Positions 1-5,189 of a stretch of 7,496 bases of DNA are shown piece after piece. Numbering within the stretch: the stretch's first letter is position 1; every line of letters begins with the position of its first letter. The stretch lies in NCBI GenBank assembly GCA_965364735.1, contig CBDTYW010000185.1, forward strand, positions 1 through 7,496, written 5' to 3'. This DNA comes from CBDTYW01 sp965364735 (GTDB taxonomy: Bacteria; Actinomycetota; Nitriliruptoria; Nitriliruptorales; Nitriliruptoraceae). The notes beneath the pieces were generated by a model, which worked only from the letters and a program-made list of their open reading frames with translations, was not told where the DNA came from and did no database searches. A program made the translations under genes and the position numbers.

Positions 1-214
1 CGAGGGCGCCGTCCACGCCGTCGAGGATCCGGCTGACGAGCCAGACCAGCGCCGCCGGCACCCACAGCGCTCGCGAGGCGAGGACGCTGCCGGCGATCGC
101 GACCGCGAGAGCGGCGCCCGTCACGGCGTTCGGCGTGATGCTCGCACGGTGAAGGCCACGCGCGATCCCCTCAACGATCGGCGCGACGGCGCGCCGCGCC
201 TGGGTGTCGAACAT
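1..214 (-). CDS. CDP-alcohol phosphatidyltransferase, N-terminal part (runs off the left edge)
   Basis: Reading the minus strand from the ATG at 214-212 gives 71 codons without a stop before the window edge. The protein has a short basic N-terminus, then 'ITPNAVTG' (residues 26-33), a hydrophobic segment at about 34-60, and 'SRILDGVDGAL' at 61-71. The last stretch is the beginning of the family signature D-x2-D-G-x2-A-R: D65, D68 and G69 are visible, and A-R should follow just outside. Enzymes of this family are integral membrane proteins that use these aspartates to bind metal and displace CMP from a CDP-alcohol, as in phospholipid-headgroup synthesis. The N-terminus resembles YnjF-type members, but the substrate cannot be told from this fragment. 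The start is supported by GAGGA placed 6 nt upstream on the minus strand. It is divergent from the permease pair, with 50 bp between the start codons. Confidence 0.85.
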   Translation of the reverse strand, partial: MFDTQARRAVAPIVEGIARGLHRASITPNAVTGAALAVAIAGSVLASRALWVPAALVWLVSRILDGVDGAL

Positions 215-264
215 CGTGGGTCCTCGGCTGGGGCGCGGTGCCCACTCGCGCAGGAGCGTGCCGC
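215..264. promoter_or_regulatory. short divergent intergenic region
   Basis: These 50 bp separate the start codons of the divergent phosphatidyltransferase and permease genes, so they must hold the ribosome-binding sites of both. AGGAG at 252-256 serves the rightward gene with 8 nt spacing. GAGGA on the minus strand serves the leftward gene. The region is GC-rich and I see no convincing -10 or -35 hexamer. Promoters may therefore overlap the coding starts, and shared regulation of both genes is possible but is an inference from the geometry alone. Confidence 0.4.
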
Positions 265-1086
265 ATGAAGGCGTCGCGTGGTCTCTGGCCGGCCGTGGCC
301 GCGATGGTCGTGCTCTTCGGCGGCGGACTGCTCGGCGCGGTCCGGACCTCTGTCACGACGTTCCGGGGCGAGCTCACCTTCGCGCCATGGCGCGATGTCC
401 TGCGCGACCCCGTGCTCGTCGACGCGACCGTCTTCACGCTGATGGTGATGCTCGTCGTCGTCCTCGTCGGTGCACCGCTCGCGGTGGCCACGGCCGCGCT
501 CGTCCGGCGGTCGCGTCCTGCCCGGATCGGCATGACCCTGCCGGTGCTGCTCCCCCACCTCCTCGTCGCGGTCGTCGCCGTGTTCTGGCTCGCGCCGGGA
601 GGTCTGGCCGACCGACTGCTCGGAGGGCTGCCGATCCAGCTCGTCCGAGACCGCGCCGGCCTCGGCATCATCGGCGTCTACCTGTTCAAGGAGGTGCCGT
701 TCCTCGTGCTGCTCCTGACCGCGGCGTGGGACGTCGAGGTCGAGGAGCGTGACGAGGCTGCCCGCTCGCTCGGGGCGTCGCCGTGGCAGCGGGTCCGGTG
801 GGTGCTCTGGCCGGCGCTGCGGACCCCGCTCGCGGTCGGCTCGCTGATCGTCGGCGCGTTCGTGCTCGGCTCGTTCGAGGTGCCGCTCGTCATCGGGCCC
901 TCGTTCCCGCCGACGCTCGCCACGTTCGCGCTGGACCAGACGCGCGTTGCGAGCCTCGCCGGGCAGTCGCGCGCAGCCGCCGTCCTGCTGCTCAGCGCGA
1001 CGGGGTCGCTCGTGCTCGCCGCGATCGCCCTCCGGACCGCCCGCGCCGCCGACGACACCGGCAACGACGTCGAGGTGATGCCATGA
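265..1086 (+). CDS. ABC importer permease, first subunit (binding-protein-dependent transport type)
   Basis: This 273-residue inner-membrane permease belongs to the binding-protein-dependent ABC importers. Hydrophobic segments lie at about 8-27, 53-81, 88-110, 132-154, 187-212 and 235-256, giving the usual six-helix BPD_transp_1 layout. The cytoplasmic EAA loop that docks with the ATPase is clear: E164-A165-A166, G170 and W182-P183 within 'DEAARSLGASPWQRVRWV'. I chose the ATG at 265 because AGGAG ends 8 nt upstream. A GTG at 238 is in frame but would add nine non-hydrophobic residues and ignore that site. The stop overlaps the next start (ATGA), so the two permeases are translationally coupled and probably form a heterodimer. 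The substrate is unknown. The pairing with a phosphatidyltransferase suggests a Ynj-type system, where one long permease carries both halves; iron, thiamine or polyamine import are alternatives. Confidence 0.88.
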   Translation: MKASRGLWPAVAAMVVLFGGGLLGAVRTSVTTFRGELTFAPWRDVLRDPVLVDATVFTLMVMLVVVLVGAPLAVATAALVRRSRPARIGMTLPVLLPHLLVAVVAVFWLAPGGLADRLLGGLPIQLVRDRAGLGIIGVYLFKEVPFLVLLLTAAWDVEVEERDEAARSLGASPWQRVRWVLWPALRTPLAVGSLIVGAFVLGSFEVPLVIGPSFPPTLATFALDQTRVASLAGQSRAAAVLLLSATGSLVLAAIALRTARAADDTGNDVEVMP

Positions 1087-1862
1087 CCGCCTCGCGACGG
1101 GCAGCGGCGATCGGGCGACGCCTGGTCGTCGCGATCGCGGTGCTGCCGCTGCTGGTCCTCGTCCCCCGATCCTTCGCGGACGCGTGGCGCGCGCCGGCGA
1201 TCGTCCCCCAGGCGTGGGGCCTGCGGGGATGGCGGGTCGCGCTGTCCTCAGGCAACGATGCCATCGGTGCGCTCGGGGTCTCGCTCACCGTCGCCACGCT
1301 CACCACGATGCTCGCGCTGCTGCTCGGCTGGCCTGCGGCGCGGACCCTCGCGCGGGACGGTCTCCGACGACACCCCGTCACGGTGGCCGTGCTCGCCGCA
1401 CCGCTGCTCGTCTCCCCGTTCGCGACGGGCACCGGGCTGGCAGAGTGGTTCCTCAGGTTCGGCCTCGCCGACACGGTGACGGGGCTGGTGCTCGCCCACC
1501 TCGTGCCGGTGCTCCCCTATGTCGTGCTGACGCTCGTCCCCGCGTTCGGGGCAGGCCTGCTGGATCGGGAAGAAGCGGCACGCACGCTCGGCGCGACCGA
1601 GCCGATGATCCTGAGAACGGTCACGATCCCGGGCGTCGCCCCGACGTTGTCCGCGGCCGCGCTGCTCGGCTTCCTCGTCTCGTTCTCCCAGTACGGAACC
1701 TCGCTCGCCGTGGGCGGCGGTCTCCCGACGCTGCCGATCGTGCTGCTGCCGTTCATCGGCCGCGACGCTGCCGTCGCCGCCGCGCTCAGCGTCGTGTTCA
1801 TCGCGCCGGTCCTCATCGCGCTCGTCGCGTCGATCCGCGCGGACGACGGCTGGAGGGGCTGA
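1083..1862 (+). CDS. ABC importer permease, second subunit
   Basis: This 259-residue partner permease is very hydrophobic, with membrane segments at about 13-29, 60-82, 98-120, 128-156, 186-208 and 225-250. The EAA loop reads 'REEAARTLGATEPMILRTV', with E164-A165-A166, G170 and I182-P183, a close match to the EAA-G-IxLP consensus. The frame is open further upstream, but the ATG at 1083 is preferred. It overlaps the stop of the first permease by 4 nt, has GAGG at 1072-1075 with 7 nt spacing, and gives a normal N-terminus with a basic start followed by the first helix. Neither an ATP-binding subunit nor a solute-binding protein follows. The next sizeable gene is convergent and ends 28 nt away. 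The missing subunits are either left of the window or elsewhere in the genome. Confidence 0.88.
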   Translation: MTASRRAAAIGRRLVVAIAVLPLLVLVPRSFADAWRAPAIVPQAWGLRGWRVALSSGNDAIGALGVSLTVATLTTMLALLLGWPAARTLARDGLRRHPVTVAVLAAPLLVSPFATGTGLAEWFLRFGLADTVTGLVLAHLVPVLPYVVLTLVPAFGAGLLDREEAARTLGATEPMILRTVTIPGVAPTLSAAALLGFLVSFSQYGTSLAVGGGLPTLPIVLLPFIGRDAAVAAALSVVFIAPVLIALVASIRADDGWRG

Positions 1863-1864
1863 GG

Positions 1865-1909
1865 ATGCCTGCACCCGAGGGGTTCGCCTTCACCGAGCGA
1901 CGCGGCTGA
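1865..1909 (+). CDS. possible 14-codon leader-like or relict ORF behind the permeases
   Basis: Two bases after the permease stop there is an ATG, preceded by GGAGG at 1852-1856 and a second GAGG at 1861-1864. It opens a frame of 14 codons (MPAPEGFAFTERRG) and then TGA. The upstream GGAGG has a good Shine-Dalgarno distance. The frame overlaps the 3' end of the convergent aminotransferase gene. No homology is recognisable at this length. It could be chance, a short translated tail, or what is left of a third operon gene (such as the expected ATPase) lost when the convergent gene was placed here. Confidence 0.15.
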   Translation: MPAPEGFAFTERRG

Positions 1910-3173
1910 CGGCCGACTCGAGGACCACGTCGAGCGCGTCGATGACCTGGCTGACCTCGGTCGCCGTGGTGTTGTGCACGAAGCTCAGCCGGAGGACCCC
2001 GTGGGTCGGGTCGATGCCGAGCGCCGTGACGAGGCGGTGCGCGTAGAAGTGTCCGCCGGCAGCCATGACGCGGTGCGCCACGAGCGCTCCGGCGAGGTCC
2101 GCGCCGGGCTCCGTGTGCGCGATCGCGACGGTCGGCACGCGGATCGCCGGGTCGACCGGACCGAGGACCCTCACCTCGTCGCGGGCGTCGATCCAGCTCA
2201 GCAACGGTGCGAGGATGCGCGTCTCGTGGTCGCGCCAGAGCCGACGGACCCCGGCGCGACGATCGTCGACGGACAGCCCGTGGTGCTCGGCGATCGCGTC
2301 GAGGTGATCGGCGATCCCGGCGAGCGCCGCGACCTGCGCATGGTCGGGACCTGCGGGCACGAGCCGCTTCGCCACGATGCCGGCGTTGAAGAAGTGCCCC
2401 TGGTTCGGGAGGCGCTCGACGAGCTCCGGCGCCATGACCATCACGCCCTGATGCGGCCCGTAGGTCTTGTAGGTGGAGAAGAGGTAGACGTCGGCGCCGG
2501 TCCCGGGAACGTCCGGCAGCGAGTGCGGCGCGAAGGCGACGCCGTCCACGACGGAGACCGCGCCGGCTTCCCGGATGGTCGCGCACAGATCGGCGACGGG
2601 GTTGATCTCACCGAGGATGTTCGACGCATGTGGGAACGCCACGAGGCGGACGCGCCCGTCGGCGAGCAACGCCGTCAGGTCGTCGGGGTCGAGGTGACCG
2701 GTGATCGGGTCGACGGACCACTCGCGCACCTCGACGCCGCGCGACGCGAGCCGCCGCCACGGCCCGGAGTTGGCCTCATGGTCCTGGTCGGTGACGACGA
2801 TCGCGTCGCCGTCGACGAGGACATCTCCGAACGCCGCCGCGAGCACGACGGTGTTCTGGGTCGACGACGGCCCCACGTGCAGATGCGACGGGTCGACGCC
2901 GAGCCACCAGGCGAGACGCGAGGTCGCGTCGGCCATCGCCTGCGCTGCCTCGCGCGAGACCGGGAACGCGTAGCCGACCTGCGTCTTGAGCCGCGTGTAG
3001 AAGTCGGTCAGCCGCGTGATCGTGTCGCGGCTCGGGTACGACCCTCCCGCGTTCTCAGCGAAGACCCAGCCGGCTCGGGCCGGATCGTCGAAGCCCGGAA
3101 AGCGTGAGCGGACGAAGTCGACGTCGAGCGGTGCGTCCAAGTCGCGGCCTGTTCTGTGCGTCGGGAGGTCCAT
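1890..3173 (-). CDS. class V aminotransferase, 'cysteine desulfurase-like' protein without the catalytic cysteine
   Basis: This 427-residue, soluble, fold-type I PLP enzyme has the landmarks of the SufS/CsdA superfamily. 'FAENAGGSYPS' lies near residues 38-48. H132 in 'DQDHEAN' would stack on PLP. D210 in 'VVDGVAFAPH' binds the pyridine nitrogen, K236 in 'FSTYKTYGP' is the Schiff-base lysine, and R395 in 'LRLSFVHN' binds the substrate carboxylate. Where SufS has its persulfide cysteine loop, this protein has 'GGHFYAH' (373-379) with no Cys, so sulfur transfer by the usual mechanism is unlikely. That pattern fits the TIGR01976-like 'cysteine desulfurase family protein' group, whose reaction is not settled. 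Lyase, epimerase or aminotransferase activity are possible. The ATG at 3173 gives a normal N-terminus. It lies 19 nt downstream of the TVP38 gene stop, so the two are probably co-transcribed. Confidence 0.87.
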   Translation of the reverse strand: MDLPTHRTGRDLDAPLDVDFVRSRFPGFDDPARAGWVFAENAGGSYPSRDTITRLTDFYTRLKTQVGYAFPVSREAAQAMADATSRLAWWLGVDPSHLHVGPSSTQNTVVLAAAFGDVLVDGDAIVVTDQDHEANSGPWRRLASRGVEVREWSVDPITGHLDPDDLTALLADGRVRLVAFPHASNILGEINPVADLCATIREAGAVSVVDGVAFAPHSLPDVPGTGADVYLFSTYKTYGPHQGVMVMAPELVERLPNQGHFFNAGIVAKRLVPAGPDHAQVAALAGIADHLDAIAEHHGLSVDDRRAGVRRLWRDHETRILAPLLSWIDARDEVRVLGPVDPAIRVPTVAIAHTEPGADLAGALVAHRVMAAGGHFYAHRLVTALGIDPTHGVLRLSFVHNTTATEVSQVIDALDVVLESAVSRVAR

Positions 3174-3192
3174 CGGACCGTAGCCCTGCCCC

Positions 3193-3927
3193 TCAGCGGT
3201 CGGTCGGTGCCGAGGTCCGCTTCGCGTAGATCCCGCCGCCCACGGCGAGCACGATCACGAGCGCGACGGCCCCGAGGAACCCGGGGGAGGTCAGATCGTC
3301 GATGTTGCCACCCAGTGCCGCGTAGGCGTAGCCGCCCGGGATGATGCCGATGAAGGTGGCCAGCGCGTACTCGCGGAACTTCAACCCCGTGACGCCGGCG
3401 ACGTAGTTGACGACGTTGAACGGGAAGAGCGGGATGAGCCGGACGATCAGCACGGAGACGAAGCCCCGTTCACTGAGGAACCGGTCGAGCTTGTCCACGC
3501 GCTCGGCGCCGAGCTGCTGGACGCCGTCACGGCCGAGCCCACGACCGACGAGGAACGACAGGCAGGCCCCGAGCGTCGCGCCCGTGACCGCGATGACCGT
3601 CCCCTCGATGGGGCCGAAGATGAAGCCGGCCGCGGTGGTGAGGACGAGCCCGGGGAAGAACGCGACGGTGAGGAAGGCATAGATGCCCACGTAGGCGACC
3701 GGAGCCAGCCAACCGAGCCCTTGCACCGCGTCGCGGAGACCTTCCTTGGAGAGATCGCCGGTCGTCGAGACGACGCCGAGCGCGACCGCGATGAGGACCA
3801 CCAGCAGCCCGAGGCGGACTGCCGGCCGCTGCACGAGCGTGAGCAGTCGACCTGGGCCACGGCCGATCTCATCGGGTGGGTCGTGGCGTCGGGTGTTGAT
3901 GTCGGCTCCGGTGAACGTCGTCGGCAT
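3193..3927 (-). CDS. TVP38/TMEM64 family (DedA superfamily) membrane protein
   Basis: From the ATG at 3927 the protein has 244 residues. A polar N-terminus of about 35 residues precedes a first helix at about 38-54. Then come the family landmarks: 'FFPGLVLTTAAGFIFGP' (90-106), 'GATLGACLSFLVGR' (116-129), 'RLIPLFPFNVVNYVAG' (163-178) and 'IIPGGYAYAALGG' (195-207). A last helix lies at about 215-236. These form the VTT/SNARE-associated domain, with re-entrant loops facing each other across the membrane. The superfamily includes undecaprenyl-phosphate and other lipid flippases and transporters, but the substrate here is not readable. The frame stays open up to 4056. That extension would add 43 residues lacking family features and cover the divergent control region. 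No start has a strong Shine-Dalgarno, so the start is the weak point. It probably leads a two-gene operon with the PLP enzyme. Confidence 0.9.
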   Translation of the reverse strand: MPTTFTGADINTRRHDPPDEIGRGPGRLLTLVQRPAVRLGLLVVLIAVALGVVSTTGDLSKEGLRDAVQGLGWLAPVAYVGIYAFLTVAFFPGLVLTTAAGFIFGPIEGTVIAVTGATLGACLSFLVGRGLGRDGVQQLGAERVDKLDRFLSERGFVSVLIVRLIPLFPFNVVNYVAGVTGLKFREYALATFIGIIPGGYAYAALGGNIDDLTSPGFLGAVALVIVLAVGGGIYAKRTSAPTDR

Positions 3928-4100
3928 GGTCGGGTGGTACTGGTCAGTGTGCGTCTGGTTCGACGCCGACCGGCCGCGGTGCGCGTTCACGAACGAAACC
4001 GTGCGCCCGCACGGAAACATCGGCCCGAAGCGTCCGAAATTCCCCTGCACGCACACCGTGTATGTGACACTGGGTGACAGGAAACTTCTGGGAGTTCACG
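3928..4100. promoter_or_regulatory. divergent control region with palindromes and a direct repeat
   Basis: These 173 bp lie between the divergent TVP38 gene and the ABC-type gene. They contain two neighbouring perfect inverted repeats: CGTTC-AC-GAACG (3984-3995) and CCGTGCG-CC-CGCACGG (3999-4014). Further right, GTGACA occurs twice with a 10-bp period (4064-4069 and 4074-4079), one helical turn apart. The first is the size of a regulator operator; the second could be an operator or an RNA hairpin. GGGAG at 4090-4094 is the ribosome-binding site of the rightward gene. I could not identify a well-spaced -35/-10 pair on either strand, so promoter positions are not given. Confidence 0.4.
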
Positions 4101-5021
4101 ATGGACCGCGTCATCCGCACGGCAGCGCTCAACGGCGACGCCGCGAACGGGTCACCGATCCAACAGCTGGACCTCGACGTTCCCCGCGGGCAGACCGTCG
4201 CGGTCGTCGATTCCACCGGCGTGGGGTCAACCGGGCTCATCCGCCTCCTTCTCGGTCTCGACCGACCCTCGGCAGGCCGATGCGAGATGCTCAGGGAGCC
4301 GTCCGACGCGTCGCGGGTGACCAGCGACCCGCGCCTGGGCTGCGTGACGAGTGACTCCCCGCTGCCCCGTCGGATGGCCGTGCACCGCCACCTCGACCGC
4401 GCAGCGAAGGCGCGAGGCGCCGGTGCCGATCGCATCGGACCGCTCGCCCAGCGGCTGCGGCTCGACCTCCGAGCGCGCATCGGGGACCTGGACGCCGAGG
4501 CGCTCCAGAAGGTCCGCGTCATCACCGCGTTCATGCACGAGCCGGAGCTGCTGGTCCTCGACGAACCGTTCTGCGGCCGGTCACCACGGCTGTCACAGGT
4601 CACGAGCGCGCTCCTCGAAGAGGCCAGAGCCAACGGAGCGACGATCCTGATCGGCGTCCGCGACCTCGACGACGTTGCGGACGTGGCGGAGCGCATCGTC
4701 GTCATCCGTGACGGCCGGATCGTCTCCGACAGCGACATGGCAGCGCTGAGGCTGCGGCTCGGCCACCAGGTCGACCTCCGGTTCGGCACGCCGATGTCCC
4801 CGGCCATGCTCACCGCGATCGGCGGACTCGACGGGGTCACCAACCTGCGGCGGAACGATCAGGACCTGAGCTTCACCCACGTGGGGCACCCGAACACGCT
4901 CATCAAGCTGCTCGCCCGAGGCGACATCGCCTCGTGGAGCCTGCGCGGACGGAGCGTGGAGGACCTGGCGGTGACCCACCCCTCGGGCGACCGGACGTCG
5001 GACCATCGTCTGACCGTCTGA
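4101..5021 (+). CDS. ABC exporter-type ATP-binding protein with degenerate nucleotide-binding motifs
   Basis: This 306-residue protein follows the plan of ABC-2 exporter ATPases. An NBD covers about 1-220. A C-terminal DUF4162-like domain covers about 222-292, ending in 'WSLRGRSVEDLAV'. The fold is evident from 'LIRLLLGLDRPSAG' (46-59), Walker B 'LLVLDEP' (150-156, with D154 and E155) and 'ERIVVIRDGRIV' (197-208). The other catalytic motifs are changed. Walker A reads 'DSTGVGSTG' (37-45), with Ser43 for the lysine and Asp37 for the first glycine. The signature reads 'LDAEA' (130-134) instead of LSGGQ. The D-loop is 'GRSP', and the H-loop histidine is Arg187. The frame is uninterrupted with codon use like its neighbours, so it looks maintained rather than decaying. 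No membrane partner is adjacent. ATP hydrolysis seems unlikely; a regulatory or heterodimer role is an inference. The start is the ATG at 4101, with GGGAG 6 nt upstream; the in-frame GTG at 4074 lacks such a site. Confidence 0.82.
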   Translation: MDRVIRTAALNGDAANGSPIQQLDLDVPRGQTVAVVDSTGVGSTGLIRLLLGLDRPSAGRCEMLREPSDASRVTSDPRLGCVTSDSPLPRRMAVHRHLDRAAKARGAGADRIGPLAQRLRLDLRARIGDLDAEALQKVRVITAFMHEPELLVLDEPFCGRSPRLSQVTSALLEEARANGATILIGVRDLDDVADVAERIVVIRDGRIVSDSDMAALRLRLGHQVDLRFGTPMSPAMLTAIGGLDGVTNLRRNDQDLSFTHVGHPNTLIKLLARGDIASWSLRGRSVEDLAVTHPSGDRTSDHRLTV

Positions 5022-5035
5022 CGCGTTGCGTCGGG
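5017..5035 (+). terminator. candidate hairpin at the stop codon of the ABC-type gene
   Basis: An inverted repeat spans the TGA stop: GACGC (5020-5024), loop GTT, GCGTC (5028-5032). It can be extended outward by T-G, C-G and T-G pairs to about 8 bp. No T-run follows, so it is not a canonical intrinsic terminator. U-less hairpins at gene ends are common in high-GC Gram-positive genomes, but function here is a guess. Confidence 0.3.
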
Positions 5036-5048
5036 CAGCGCGTAGCCT
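5018..5048 (+). promoter_or_regulatory. weak candidate promoter for the tRNA gene
   Basis: TAGCCT at 5043-5048 fits the TAnnnT core of a -10 box and lies 11 nt before the mature tRNA 5' end, so transcription would begin a few bases upstream of the tRNA. The best -35 partner is CTGACG at 5018-5023, four of six matches to TTGACA, but the 19-nt spacing is long. The -35 overlaps the stop codon of the preceding gene. Read-through from that gene is an alternative source of the transcript. Confidence 0.25.
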
Positions 5049-5059
5049 TCGGCCACTAC

Positions 5060-5133
5060 GCGCCCGTAGCTCAGTTGGATAGAGCAGCGGACTTCTAATC
5101 CGACGGCCGCAGGTTCGAATCCTGCCGGGCGCG
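5060..5133 (+). tRNA. tRNA-Arg(UCU)
   Basis: A full cloverleaf can be drawn by hand. The acceptor stem GCGCCCG (5060-5066) pairs with CGGGCGC (5126-5132), with discriminator G5133. The D stem GCTC/GAGC (5069-5072 with 5082-5085) encloses AGTTGGATA. The anticodon stem (5087-5091 with 5099-5103) encloses CTTCTAA, anticodon TCT at 5094-5096. The variable loop has five bases (5104-5108). The T stem GCAGG/CCTGC encloses TTCGAAT. Anticodon UCU reads AGA (and AGG by wobble), codons that are rare in such a GC-rich genome. The 3' CCA is not encoded. The outermost anticodon-stem position is a G-A mismatch (5087 and 5103). The gene lies between two same-strand protein genes. Confidence 0.96.
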
Positions 5134-5189
5134 CGACGTAGCACGACCGATCTCTCGTTGACCGGTCGAGTCCCGACCGAAGCCACGGC
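5134..5189 (+). promoter_or_regulatory. tRNA-to-MFS spacer with two alternative hairpins
   Basis: CGACCGA occurs twice, at 5144-5150 and 5174-5180, and the complementary CGGTCG lies between them at 5163-5168. The middle element can pair with the left copy (13-nt loop) or with the right copy (5-nt loop), but not both. The right-hand hairpin ends 10 nt before the GTG start of the MFS gene, where only a weak GAAG (5179-5182) could act as ribosome-binding site. Whether either hairpin forms or controls translation is not shown; six-base stems arise easily in GC-rich DNA. Confidence 0.25.

Noticed and set aside
1248..1874. Long open frames antisense to the permeases, the MFS gene and the ABC-type gene (for example 1248-1874, 4593-5186 and 5241-5879, all minus strand)
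   Set aside because: Their products are low-complexity Arg/Ala/Pro/Glu-rich strings without family motifs, as expected for shadow frames in GC-rich DNA. Each lies opposite a frame with clear domain signatures.
1974..3107. A 377-codon plus-strand frame opposite the PLP enzyme
   Set aside because: The composition is charged and repetitive (R, D, V, G rich) with no recognisable fold, while the minus strand shows all PLP-enzyme landmarks in order.
3928..4056. An N-terminal extension of the TVP38 protein starting at 4056
   Set aside because: The 43 extra residues are not hydrophobic and not family-like, and they would occupy the divergent control region. No ribosome-binding site supports it.
4101..5021. 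Calling the degenerate ABC ATPase a pseudogene
   Set aside because: There is no frameshift or internal stop, codon use is normal, the ribosome-binding site is good and the C-terminal domain is complete. Motif loss alone does not make it a pseudogene.
4101..5021. The ABC-type protein as the missing ATPase of the permease pair at 265-1862
   Set aside because: It has the C-terminal domain of ABC-2 exporters, not importers, is separated by two minus-strand genes, and lacks catalytic motifs.
5036..5072. A partial tRNA duplication or attachment site: CGTAGC at 5041-5046 and again at 5065-5070
   Set aside because: The shared stretch is only six bases, and no integrase gene or further tRNA-like sequence is present. 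Chance explains it.
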